Source: SIG454 sp045646365
GTDB lineage: Bacteria > Bacillota > Clostridia > Monoglobales > Monoglobaceae
Reading direction: 5' to 3'
Length of the DNA: 48,093 nt
Assembly (NCBI GenBank): GCA_045646365.1
Contig: JAZRKP010000004.1
Location: forward strand, 1 to 48,093
The position numbers and the translations under genes were made by a program. Shown piece by piece: positions 32,105 through 40,548 of this stretch; position 1 is the stretch's first letter, and every line of letters begins with the position of its first letter. The notes below the pieces were generated by a model. The model worked only from the letters and a program-made list of their open reading frames with translations, ran no database searches and had not been told where the DNA came from.

Positions 32105-33095
32105 CAATATCCCTCCTGTCAAAAACCTCATATGGTTCAATATCTTCTTCTGTGTAGTTAACAAGCGGAGCTCTTGAGCCAACCTCAGCCCCTGCCTGAT
32201 ACTCACCATAGAAACCGTTTATATCCTTAATAAACTTACGGTTTAAAAGGTGGAGAGGAATGTTCTGAGGACAAACTCTTGAACATTCACCGCAGTCTGT
32301 GCAACGGCCTGCAACATGGAACGCTCTTATGATGTGGAACATCTTTTCTTCAAAGCTGTTAGCCGCCGCCTTGTTCTCAACCCCCGAATCAGGATTGTCA
32401 AACACACACTTTTCACAAGTGCAGGCAGGACATGCATCACGGCAAGCGTTACAACGGATACAACGGGACAATTCGTTCTGCCAGAAAGCAAATCTTTCGT
32501 CAGGAGTCATAGCCTCAATTCTTGCAACCTCGTCAAAACGGTTTGAATCAAGAACATCTCCGTTCTCGCCCAAAAGCTCATCATAAGCCACGCATTTTTT
32601 ACTCTTACAATTTTCGCATCTTTCTAAAAGAACATCCTTTAAAGCAATTTCATAAGGCTTATCCTCGTAGATTGTTGTAACTGAAATAGTGTCATCACCG
32701 AAAGCGATAGCAGAAATACCGTCTCCGCAAAGCTTTTTAACCTTTGAAATATCCGCCATTCCGTCGCAGGGAAGACCGATTGCATAAACTTTTTCACGGT
32801 CAAAGCGGTGTTCTGTCAAAAGCTGATTAAAGCTGTATGAATCGCAAGGCTTTAAGAAAACAAGGATTTTTCCTTCAATTTTATCTGCCTTTGAAACAAG
32901 ATATTTTGAAAGGTTTGCTCCGCAGAAATCGTTCCACACAAAATTCTCTTTCAGGTCATCTGCATTTTTGAAAACTGCAGGAGTAATATCGTAGTCAAAC
33001 TCACCTTTCTGCCAGCCGAAAACACAGCTTACAGTACCATTTTCAAGCAGAGAAACTGCTTTATCAATTAACATAGTTTGTGTTATTTTTTGCAT
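32097..33095 (-). CDS. flxC: FlxC-like [4Fe-4S] electron-transfer subunit
   Basis: 332 residues, resembling F420-hydrogenase beta/AsrA-type proteins. It is paralogous in layout to FlxB: LKPCDSYSFNQLL parallels IRPCDVKSFEIL. Cys motifs are CENCKSKKC (about 165-173), CIRCNACRDACPACTCEKC and CTDCGECSRVCP, giving room for at least three clusters. ATG follows GGAGG and overlaps the flxD stop by 13 bases. FlxB and FlxC together form the Fe-S wire of the NADH module. Confidence 0.82.
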   Translation of the reverse strand: MQKITQTMLIDKAVSLLENGTVSCVFGWQKGEFDYDITPAVFKNADDLKENFVWNDFCGANLSKYLVSKADKIEGKILVFLKPCDSYSFNQLLTEHRFDREKVYAIGLPCDGMADISKVKKLCGDGISAIAFGDDTISVTTIYEDKPYEIALKDVLLERCENCKSKKCVAYDELLGENGDVLDSNRFDEVARIEAMTPDERFAFWQNELSRCIRCNACRDACPACTCEKCVFDNPDSGVENKAAANSFEEKMFHIIRAFHVAGRCTDCGECSRVCPQNIPLHLLNRKFIKDINGFYGEYQAGAEVGSRAPLVNYTEEDIEPYEVFDRRDIDA

Positions 33096-33517
33096 CGCAG
33101 ATCCTCCAATCTCTTGTTTTCACCAAGAGCCGCAACAGTTTCAACAAAATCGTTCATAGTAGCGGCAAATTTAGCACCCTCCGCAGCAGAAACCCATTCA
33201 ACACGGGTTCTTTCCTTTTCAATACCGAGGAAATCGAGCATTGAGAAAAGAGTTGCCATTCTTCGGCGGGTATAATAGTTTCCTGAAGTGTAGTGGCAGT
33301 CACCGGGGTGGCAACCGCAGATTATAACTCCGTCAGCTCCTCTCTGGAAAGCACGGAGAATAAACATCGGATTAACACGGCAAGAGCATGGAACTCTTAT
33401 AATCTTAACATCTGCAGGGTAGTTTAAACGGTTGTTTCCTGCAAGGTCTGCCCCTGCATAGGAACACCAGTTGCAGCAAAACGCAACAATCAACGGTTTA
33501 TATTCACTCATCGACAT
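33083..33517 (-). CDS. flxD: FlxD/MvhD-like [2Fe-2S] subunit
   Basis: 144 residues of the MvhD family, which in methanogens and sulfate reducers links an electron-donating module to HdrA. Cys residues in CCNWCSYAGAD (about 14-24), CSCRVNP and GCHPGDCHY match the family pattern. ATG overlaps the hdrA stop by 10 bases and has GAGGTGG upstream. Its position between hdrA and flxC fits its expected bridging role. Confidence 0.92.
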   Translation of the reverse strand: MSMSEYKPLIVAFCCNWCSYAGADLAGNNRLNYPADVKIIRVPCSCRVNPMFILRAFQRGADGVIICGCHPGDCHYTSGNYYTRRRMATLFSMLDFLGIEKERTRVEWVSAAEGAKFAATMNDFVETVAALGENKRLEDLRCKK

Positions 33518-35502
33518 ATAGCATCCACCTCCGCCATAATCTGTTTACTTGTAAAGCCGTTTAAGTCCATAGCACCTGACGGGCAGGCAACGGTACAAGC
33601 ACCGCAACCCTGACAAACTGCAGGATTAACAACGGCAATTCTTCTTGTTTTTGTTGTTCTGTCAGGCATACGGAACTCTCTATCCTCATAGGATATTGCC
33701 CCGTAAGGACAAACTCTTTCACAGGAGGAACATCCGTTACACATAAGTTCATTGGAATGAGCAACGCACGGATTTCCTGTAAGCTTATCCTTAACCAGAA
33801 GTCCGATAACCTTAGAAGCCGCCGCACTCGCCTGAGAAACTGTTTCAGGAATATCCTTAGGCCCCTGACAAGCACCGGATAAGAACACACCGGCTGTCGG
33901 ACTTTCAACAGGACGAAGCTTTGGATGTGCTTCTGTGAAGAAATCGTTTGTGTCCATACTTGCAGTAAGCATTGTTGCAAGAGGACGAGGGGTTTTATCC
34001 GGCTCAATAGCCGCCGCTAAAACAACTAAATCAGCGTCAATATGAAGCTGTTTATTTTCGATAAGGTCAGACGCCTGAACCTTGAGCTTGTCGCCCTCAG
34101 GAGTAACCTTTCCAACCATACCTTTAATATACTTAACGCCATATTCCTCAACTGCACGGCGATAGAACTCGTCAAAGTTCTTACCCGGAGTTCTTACATC
34201 TATATAGAACACATAAACCTCTGTGTCAGGGTATTTATCGCGTGTAAGCATAGCGTGTTTTGCTGTATACATACAACAGATTTTTGAGCAATATTCCTTA
34301 CCCTTTTGGGCGCAGGCATCACAACGGGAGCCAACACACTGAACGAAAACGATTGTCTTTGGCGATTTTCCGTCAGACGGTCTTTCTAAATGACCTGCTG
34401 TCGGACCTGCCGCATTGGTAAGACGCTCAAATTCCAGGGAAGTTATAACATCTTTTGACTGGTTATATGCAAACTCGTCAAACTTATCCATACTGATTGG
34501 ATTAAAGCCTGTCGCAACAACGATTGCACCGTATTTTTCATTGATAAACTCATCCTTCTGAGTATAGTCAATAGCGCCTGCAGTACAAACTCTTGCACAA
34601 AGACCGCACTTTCCGTTTTTAAGCATATTACAGGAATTAGGGTCAATGGTTGCAACCTTTGGAACTGCCTGTGCAAACGGAATATAGATTGCACTGCGGT
34701 TGTCCATTCCCAGGTTAAACTCGTTGGGGACTTTCTTCATAGGACACTTGTCAACACAAGCACCGCAACCGGTACAAATATCTTCTTTAACATAGCGGGC
34801 ATTTTTCTTGATAGTAACATCGAAATTACCCACAAATCCTTTGATTTCCGAAACCTCACTGTATGAGAAAATACGAATATTTTCGTTCTGTGCAACATCA
34901 ACCATTTTAGGTGTTAAAATACAAGCTGCACAGTCGAGGGTTGGGAAAGTTTTATCAAGCTGAGCCATTTTTCCGCCGATTGTCGGGTTTTTCTCAACAA
35001 TATCAACGGGGAAGCCGGCATCGGCAATATCAAGGGCTGTCTGGATTCCAGCAATACCACCGCCGATAACCAAAGCACGCTTTGTAACAGGGGACTGACC
35101 GGGAGTGAGCGGAGCGTTAAGATTAACCTTTGCAACCGCCGCTTTACCTAAGATAATAGCCTTTTCTGTTCCTGTTGCCATATCTTTATGAACCCAGGAA
35201 CACTGTTCTCTGATGTTTGCAATTTCAACCATATAAGGGTTAAGCCCTGCTGCCGCCGCAGTTTTGCGGAAAGTTGCCTCGTGCATTCTCGGTGAACAGG
35301 AGCAAACAACAATACCTGTGAGATTATGTTCCTTAACGGCGTCAATAATCATATCCTGACCTGCCTGGGAACACATATATTGATAATTGGTGGAAAAGAC
35401 CACGCCAGGCTCATTTGCCAGAGCGTCGGAAACCGCCTGAACATCAACTGTTCCTGCAATATTGCTTCCGCACCAACATACAAAAACACCAACTCTTTGC
35501 AT
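33508..35502 (-). CDS. hdrA: HdrA-like flavoprotein, candidate electron-bifurcating subunit
   Basis: 664 residues, full-length HdrA. An N-terminal Cys-containing domain (FVCWCGSN, CSCSPRMHEATF) is followed by a thioredoxin-reductase-like FAD domain with GGGIAG at 147-152. An inserted ferredoxin has CTGCGACVDKCP and CGLCARVC. A C-terminal 2[4Fe-4S] ferredoxin has CNGCSSCERVCP and CQGCGACTVACP. In characterised HdrABC complexes the HdrA FAD is the site of flavin-based bifurcation. No hydrogenase or formate dehydrogenase gene is nearby; the FlxABCD genes indicate NADH as donor. ATG follows AAGGAGG. Confidence 0.93.
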   Translation of the reverse strand: MQRVGVFVCWCGSNIAGTVDVQAVSDALANEPGVVFSTNYQYMCSQAGQDMIIDAVKEHNLTGIVVCSCSPRMHEATFRKTAAAAGLNPYMVEIANIREQCSWVHKDMATGTEKAIILGKAAVAKVNLNAPLTPGQSPVTKRALVIGGGIAGIQTALDIADAGFPVDIVEKNPTIGGKMAQLDKTFPTLDCAACILTPKMVDVAQNENIRIFSYSEVSEIKGFVGNFDVTIKKNARYVKEDICTGCGACVDKCPMKKVPNEFNLGMDNRSAIYIPFAQAVPKVATIDPNSCNMLKNGKCGLCARVCTAGAIDYTQKDEFINEKYGAIVVATGFNPISMDKFDEFAYNQSKDVITSLEFERLTNAAGPTAGHLERPSDGKSPKTIVFVQCVGSRCDACAQKGKEYCSKICCMYTAKHAMLTRDKYPDTEVYVFYIDVRTPGKNFDEFYRRAVEEYGVKYIKGMVGKVTPEGDKLKVQASDLIENKQLHIDADLVVLAAAIEPDKTPRPLATMLTASMDTNDFFTEAHPKLRPVESPTAGVFLSGACQGPKDIPETVSQASAAASKVIGLLVKDKLTGNPCVAHSNELMCNGCSSCERVCPYGAISYEDREFRMPDRTTKTRRIAVVNPAVCQGCGACTVACPSGAMDLNGFTSKQIMAEVDAICR

Positions 35503-35516
35503 CTGTCTTTTCCTCC

Positions 35517-35903
35517 TTATTTACTGTATTTTCTGAATGCACTAACCAGAAGCTGCTGAGGAGTATCCTCGTCGAGCATTGCTGGAACTGCATCTGCTTT
35601 TAAGTGGTTTTGTCCTTGTTTCTTAACAACCGCAAGACGAACTGCTTCAACCAGCTTTGCAGGTTCAACACCTCTTGGGCATCTTTCGATGCAGGCAAAA
35701 CAGGATAAGCATTTATATAACGATTGTGATTTCATAAGCGGTTCAATGTCTCCGCTGTTTACCATACTGACAAACTGGTGAGGATGATATTCCATCTCAT
35801 CGTATGCCGGGCAGGTAGCGGAACATTTTCCGCATTTCATACATTTTTTAGGATTAACTCCGCTCATTCGGAGGAGTTCTTCCTGAAGATACGGATTATT
35901 CAT
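35517..35903 (-). CDS. hdrC: HdrC-like ferredoxin subunit
   Basis: 128 residues. Two [4Fe-4S] motifs, CMKCGKCSATCP and CLSCFACIERCP, in the HdrC arrangement. It carries electrons from HdrA to HdrB. ATG follows AAGGAGG and overlaps the hdrB stop by 8 bases. Confidence 0.93.
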   Translation of the reverse strand: MNNPYLQEELLRMSGVNPKKCMKCGKCSATCPAYDEMEYHPHQFVSMVNSGDIEPLMKSQSLYKCLSCFACIERCPRGVEPAKLVEAVRLAVVKKQGQNHLKADAVPAMLDEDTPQQLLVSAFRKYSK

Positions 35904-36687
35904 TTGTATCCTCCTTAACTCCCAGAGCCTCGGCTAAAAGCTCTGTGAAATATACAACGGGAATATCGGCCCCGTTTTTAATCAGGTTATATTTGCAAAG
36001 AGGACAAGCGGTTATAATCATTTCCGCACCCTGAGCTTTTGCATTCTGAATAATTGACTGACTGTTTTTCTCCGCAAGAGCAGGGCTTTCCATAGAAATA
36101 TACCCTCCGCAACATTCGTTACGCTTTGCGAAAACAACGACATCAGCACCTAATGCCTTGATAAAATCCTCCATAATTGTCGGATTTTCAGGGTCGTCCA
36201 TCTGCATAACACTGTTTGGTCTTAAAAGAAGACAACCATAATATGCTCCGATTTTCTTGCCCTTTAAAGGATTTGTAACCTTTTCGGCAAGCTTGTCAAA
36301 GCCGATAACATCACGAAGCATTTCAAGATAGTGATAAACCTGTGCCTCTCCGTTATAAGGAGTTTCAGCCGCCATATAGTTGTTCACTTTATCCGCAAAT
36401 TCCTTATCGGTTTGAATTGCGTGATTAGTTTGTTTTATAACATTGTGGCAAGCGGAACAAACTGTTATTAAAGCCTGTTCTTTTTCAGCGGCTTCTTTCA
36501 AAGCACGAACAGAGGAAAGCTTAGTCGCAACCTCGTTTCGGGCAGAAACGAACACACCGCCGCAGCATTGCCAGTTTTCGATTTCTTCCAGAGTAACGCC
36601 CAAAGCTTCGGCTGCCTTATATGCGTACGCATCAAGGTCTTTAGCCTTATTCTTAAGGGTACATCCGGGGAAATAACTAACTTTCAT
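35896..36687 (-). CDS. hdrB: HdrB-like protein with two complete CCG domains
   Basis: 263 residues. Two cysteine-rich CCG domains are both intact: C9, C41-C42, C77, C80 and C152, C192-C193, C228, C231. In HdrB these hold two non-cubane [4Fe-4S] clusters that reduce the CoM-CoB heterodisulfide. Clostridia do not make that disulfide, so the natural acceptor here is unknown; candidates are another thiol/disulfide carrier or direct transfer to FrdB. ATG follows GGAGGTAA. It lies 15 bases after fumC. Confidence 0.92.
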   Translation of the reverse strand: MKVSYFPGCTLKNKAKDLDAYAYKAAEALGVTLEEIENWQCCGGVFVSARNEVATKLSSVRALKEAAEKEQALITVCSACHNVIKQTNHAIQTDKEFADKVNNYMAAETPYNGEAQVYHYLEMLRDVIGFDKLAEKVTNPLKGKKIGAYYGCLLLRPNSVMQMDDPENPTIMEDFIKALGADVVVFAKRNECCGGYISMESPALAEKNSQSIIQNAKAQGAEMIITACPLCKYNLIKNGADIPVVYFTELLAEALGVKEDTNE

Positions 36688-36702
36688 TTTATTACCTCCA
36701 AC

Positions 36703-38079
36703 TTAAACCATTTGTTCGGGGTGGAAAACCTCGTCGAATTTCTCTGCTGTTAAGAAACCAAGCTCAACGCAAGCTTCCTTGAGAGAAATATTATCCTTAA
36801 ACGCTTTCTTTGCAGTCTTTGCCGCATTCTCATAACCGATATATGGGTTAAGAGCTGTAACAAGCATAAGAGAGTTGTGCAGGTTGTGGTGCATTTTCTC
36901 CTTGTTTGCTTTAATTCCAACAGCACAGTTCTTATTGAAAGACACGATAGCTTCTGCTAAAAGTCTTGCAGACTGTAAGAAGTTGTAGATACAAACAGGC
37001 ATAAACACATTAAGCTCAAAGTTACCCTGAGATGCCGCCATACTAACGGCAACATCGTTACCCATAACCTGAACTGCAACCATAGTAACCGCTTCACACT
37101 GTGTCGGGTTAACTTTACCCGGCATAATTGATGAGCCAGGCTCATTTTCAGGAATAAAGATTTCGCCAAGACCGTCTCTCGGACCTGAAGCAAGCCATCT
37201 TATATCGTTGGCAATCTTCATCATATCGCAAGCAAGAGCCTTGATTGCGCCGTGAGCAAAAACAAGTTCATCCTTTGATGTTAAGGAATGGAATTTGTTC
37301 TGTGCTGTAACGAACGGTTTGCCTGTTATCTTACCGATTTCGCTTGCAACATCTTCAGCGAATGCAGGAGGAGCATTAAGACCTGTTCCAACTGCTGTTC
37401 CGCCTAAAGCGAGTTCATATAATGGCTCGATAGAACGCTTAATAAGCTCAACATCCTTCTCAAGACTTGAACGCCAACCGCTGATTTCCTGTGTGAAAGT
37501 GATTGGAGTTGCGTCCTGAAGGTGAGTTCTTCCGCTCTTAACGATACCTTCGTTTTCTTTTTCAAGTCTTACAAATGTCTCGATAAGCTCCTGTGCTGCA
37601 GGGATAAGCTTATTTTCGAGAGCGATAACCGCCGCAATATGCATTGCAGTCGGGAATGTGTCATTTGATGACTGACTCATATTAACATCATCGTTAGGAT
37701 GAAGAAGAGTTTTGCCGAGAATCTGGTTACCACGGTTCGCAATAACCTCGTTTGAGTTCATATTTGACTGTGTGCCTGAGCCTGTCTGCCAGACAACGAG
37801 AGGAAAGTTATCATTAAGCTTACCAGCCATAACCTCATCGCAAGCTTCCTTGATTGCGCCAAGCTTCTCGTCTGTCATTTTTTCAGGACGGAGCTTATTG
37901 TTTGTTATAGCCGCCGCCTTTTTAAGTACGCCGAATGCGTGTATAATTTCAGCAGGCATTGTTTCAATACCTACACCGATTTCAAAGTTTTCGTGACTTC
38001 TCTGAGTCTGTGCCGCCCAAAGCTTGTCGGCAGGAACTTTCATTTCACCCATAGAGTCGTGTTCAATACGATATTCCAT
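36703..38079 (-). CDS. fumC: Class II fumarate hydratase
   Basis: 458 residues, standard size for the oxygen-stable, Fe-S-free fumarase that interconverts malate and fumarate. Hallmarks: SGTQSNMNSNEVIANR, SSNDTFPTAMH, the catalytic-loop signature GSSIMPGKVNP and the TPITFTQE segment. ATG 38079 is 9 bases from AAAGGA; an earlier ATG (38088) touches the ribosome site. It sits between mdh and the Hdr-Flx genes, providing fumarate for FrdA. Confidence 0.97.
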   Translation of the reverse strand: MEYRIEHDSMGEMKVPADKLWAAQTQRSHENFEIGVGIETMPAEIIHAFGVLKKAAAITNNKLRPEKMTDEKLGAIKEACDEVMAGKLNDNFPLVVWQTGSGTQSNMNSNEVIANRGNQILGKTLLHPNDDVNMSQSSNDTFPTAMHIAAVIALENKLIPAAQELIETFVRLEKENEGIVKSGRTHLQDATPITFTQEISGWRSSLEKDVELIKRSIEPLYELALGGTAVGTGLNAPPAFAEDVASEIGKITGKPFVTAQNKFHSLTSKDELVFAHGAIKALACDMMKIANDIRWLASGPRDGLGEIFIPENEPGSSIMPGKVNPTQCEAVTMVAVQVMGNDVAVSMAASQGNFELNVFMPVCIYNFLQSARLLAEAIVSFNKNCAVGIKANKEKMHHNLHNSLMLVTALNPYIGYENAAKTAKKAFKDNISLKEACVELGFLTAEKFDEVFHPEQMV

Positions 38080-38099
38080 TTTCAACATTCCTTTCCGAA

Positions 38100-39041
38100 T
38101 TAAATATTAAGACTACCTATTAAATCTTTAAGAACCTTTGCACTGTTCTTAAGCTTTTCAACCTCTTCGTCATTGAGAGGAAGCATAATTTTGGCGTGTG
38201 CGCCCTTATCACCTACAACATTGAGAAGACTTAAGCAAACATCATCAATTCCGTATTCACCGTTTAACATAGTGGATACTGTAAGAGTTGTATCAATACC
38301 GCTTAAAAGGCACTTACAAATGTGGCAAACGGAAATAGATACAGCATAGAATGTCGCACCCTTGCGCTGAATAATTCTTGCGCCTGATTTACGCATATAT
38401 TCTTCAACTTCATCCAAAACAAATTCAGGATATTCTTCCTTGGTCTGAATAGCATCCTTGAACTTTTCAACAGGCACATTTGAAATGTTTGCAAGAGACC
38501 ACGGAACAAAAGAGCTATCACCGTGTTCGCCAAGAACATAAGCGTGAACATTCTTCTGGTTAACAGAATAGTATTCAGAAATTCTTGAACGGAGTCTTGC
38601 AGTGTCAAGAACAGTACCTGAACCGATAACTCGCTCCTCAGGAAGACCTGTGTGCTTTAAGAATACATATGTTAAAACATCAACAGGGTTACTTACGATA
38701 ACATAAGTTGCATTAGGAGCAACTGGGACAATTTTATCAGCGATGCTCTTAATAATGTCAACATTCGCCTGAGCCAAATCAAGTCTTGACTGCCCTGGTT
38801 TTCTCGCCATACCGGATGTAATAACAACAATATCGGAGCCTTCTGCATCAGCGTATGAGCCTGCATAAACAGATGCAGGACTGCAGAAAGAAACACCTTG
38901 TCTTATATCAAGCGCTTCACCAAGGGACTTTTCTTCGTTAAGGTCAATCATAACAATCTCAGATGCAATCCCCATAACTGTTAGTGTGTAGGCAATAGTA
39001 GAGCCTACATTTCCTGAACCAATTACTGTAATCTTATTCAT
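38100..39041 (-). CDS. mdh: NAD-dependent malate dehydrogenase (LDH-like fold)
   Basis: 313 residues of the lactate/malate dehydrogenase family. NAD-binding GSGNVGS (8-14) is followed by Asp33 at the end of strand 2, favouring NAD over NADP. The catalytic GEHGDSS is present. The substrate-specificity position (Gln in lactate dehydrogenases, Arg in malate dehydrogenases) is Arg80 in ARKPGQSRLDL, so oxaloacetate/malate is the predicted pair, though the overall sequence is close to LDH. The next gene is fumarase, which supports malate. First gene of the operon; ATG follows GAGG, with a strong promoter 57-85 bases upstream. Confidence 0.9.
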   Translation of the reverse strand: MNKITVIGSGNVGSTIAYTLTVMGIASEIVMIDLNEEKSLGEALDIRQGVSFCSPASVYAGSYADAEGSDIVVITSGMARKPGQSRLDLAQANVDIIKSIADKIVPVAPNATYVIVSNPVDVLTYVFLKHTGLPEERVIGSGTVLDTARLRSRISEYYSVNQKNVHAYVLGEHGDSSFVPWSLANISNVPVEKFKDAIQTKEEYPEFVLDEVEEYMRKSGARIIQRKGATFYAVSISVCHICKCLLSGIDTTLTVSTMLNGEYGIDDVCLSLLNVVGDKGAHAKIMLPLNDEEVEKLKNSAKVLKDLIGSLNI

Positions 39042-39097
39042 CTTTCGTACCTCTCAATTTTTAATAAATCTTTGTTTAAAATTTAACAATCTCAATT

Positions 39098-39126
39098 ATT
39101 ATAACATAATATTCTGCTTTTTTCAA
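39098..39126 (-). promoter_or_regulatory. Sigma-A promoter of the mdh-to-antiporter operon
   Basis: On the minus strand TTGAAA (39126-39121), 17 bases, TATAAT (39103-39098). It is the only clear promoter found for the twelve genes; later genes are overlapping or separated by 20 bases or less. Confidence 0.85.
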
Positions 39127-39192
39127 GTGTTTTTGCTAAATTTATTCATATAAATGAAGATTTATTAAAAAAGACTATATAAAAATAAAAAA

Positions 39193-39215
39193 GGCGATAC
39201 TTTTTAGGCATCGCC
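39193..39215 (-). terminator. Terminator of spmAB
   Basis: On the minus strand GGCGATGCC, a 6-base loop, then (G)TATCGCC and TTTTTT. It isolates spmAB from the mdh promoter. Confidence 0.8.
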
Positions 39216-39239
39216 GACAAAATAATTGAGTAATATTGG

Positions 39240-39758
39240 TTACAGAAACAGCCTGACTGCAAGAATGGAAAGAAGTATCCCTGTTATATCCCCGATAAGT
39301 GCTGATTTTAGAGTGTATCTTGAGTTTTTCATTTTGATTGCTCCGAAGTAAACAGCTATGGTGTAAAAAGTTGTTTCTGTTGACCCCATCATAACAGATG
39401 CAATTTTCCCCGCATAGCTGTCAGTTCCGCAGTTTTTAAAAATATCCGTCAGGATTGCGATTGAACCGCTCCCTGAAACAGGTCGAAGCAGAGCGAGGGG
39501 TAAAACCTCAGCAGGCATTGCGATTGTTTTCAGAACGGGGGATAAAAACCCTGACAAAATATCTATAAACCCTGAAGCACGAAGCATTGAAATAGCAACA
39601 ACTAATCCCATAAGCGGAGGTACTATATTAAAGGTACATTTCAGCCCCTCGGTTGCTCCTTCTAAAAAGCAGTCATAAACCCGAACTCTCTTTACCAGTC
39701 CGAAAATAATTATACCTGCTATCATAACGGGAACTGCAAGAACGGAAATAAGTTTCAT
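39240..39758 (-). CDS. spmB: Spore maturation protein B
   Basis: 172 residues, integral membrane protein of the nucleoside-recognition (Gate) domain family. Segments PPLMGLVVAISMLRASGFID, RPVSGSGSIAILTDI and MMGSTETTFYTIAVYFGAI match SpmB. With SpmA it contributes to spore core dehydration in Bacillus and Clostridium. Start ATG overlaps the spmA stop (ATGA), implying coupled translation. Confidence 0.93.
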   Translation of the reverse strand: MKLISVLAVPVMIAGIIIFGLVKRVRVYDCFLEGATEGLKCTFNIVPPLMGLVVAISMLRASGFIDILSGFLSPVLKTIAMPAEVLPLALLRPVSGSGSIAILTDIFKNCGTDSYAGKIASVMMGSTETTFYTIAVYFGAIKMKNSRYTLKSALIGDITGILLSILAVRLFL

Positions 39759-40333
39759 AGCTTTTGCCTCTTTTCAAAAAATTTAGCGGATAAGACTGCC
39801 ATAAAGGCGGCACAGACAGATACAATCCATACGGGTACTATAATATAGGAAGGATTTCCTGAACCATAAGCCTGTCTGAGAGAAATCAGCGTGGAGGGAA
39901 TAAGCTGAATTGAGGCGGTGTTAAGCACTGCAAAAATACACATTTCATATGATGCGGTCATTGTGCAGTTTATTTTGTCAAGCTCCTGCATAGCCTTAAT
40001 TCCCAGCGGTGTTGCTGCATTCCCCATTCCGAAAAGGTTTGCAACAATATTCATAACAATAGCGGAAAGGGCAGGACTGTCATCATTAAGACGGGGGAAA
40101 AGAAGTCTTGTTATGGGACGCATAAGCTTTGAAAAAACCTGAATAAGTCCTGATTTCTCTGCAATCTTTGAAAGTCCTGTCCAGAAACACATAATCCCAA
40201 GCATCGAAATACAAAGCTCAACCCCCTGCGAACAACCATCGATTGTACCCTTTGTAACAGCGTCAATGTTCCCCGTAAGAAACCCTGTCAGAAGTGACAG
40301 AAGAACCATCCCTGCCCAGATATAATTTAACAT
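39755..40333 (-). CDS. spmA: Spore maturation protein A
   Basis: 192 residues, membrane protein of the same family; the motif NLFGMGNAATPLGIKAMQEL is diagnostic for SpmA. ATG follows AAGGAGCG. First gene of the spmAB pair. No sigma-A promoter was evident upstream, as expected for a sporulation-sigma-controlled operon, but I could not assign a sigma-E or sigma-G site securely. Confidence 0.93.
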   Translation of the reverse strand: MLNYIWAGMVLLSLLTGFLTGNIDAVTKGTIDGCSQGVELCISMLGIMCFWTGLSKIAEKSGLIQVFSKLMRPITRLLFPRLNDDSPALSAIVMNIVANLFGMGNAATPLGIKAMQELDKINCTMTASYEMCIFAVLNTASIQLIPSTLISLRQAYGSGNPSYIIVPVWIVSVCAAFMAVLSAKFFEKRQKL

Positions 40334-40548
40334 TTCAGTCGCTCCTTTCCTTTCACTATAAGTATATTTGAAAATTTTTTAAAGTATTACTGGATGAATA
40401 ATGCCACCTTTTGTCAAAGCATAGGAAAAGTATGCGGTTTTTAGCTGAGTTTGGAAGATTTTGCATACGGAAAAATTTGAATTTTGAAAAAAATTATGCT
40501 AAAATACTTGTAAATGGTAAAATTTCCCAAAAATAAGGAGGATAACAA
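40334..40548. other. Divergent intergenic region, spmA / noc
   Basis: Holds the noc promoter (40477-40505) at its right end. The left ~140 bases are A/T-rich with no recognised sigma-A promoter, RNA or repeat. Confidence 0.4.
40477..40505 (+). promoter_or_regulatory. Sigma-A promoter of noc
   Basis: TTGAAT, 17 bases, TAAAAT, 43 bases upstream of the ATG. Confidence 0.65.

Noticed and set aside
38100..39041. Naming the gene L-lactate dehydrogenase
   Set aside because: Arg80 at the specificity position and the fumarase/fumarate reductase context favour malate dehydrogenase.
40334..40548. parS or Noc-binding palindrome near the noc gene
   Set aside because: Neither TGTTTCACGTGAAACA-like nor TATTTCCCGGGAAATA-like sequence is present here.
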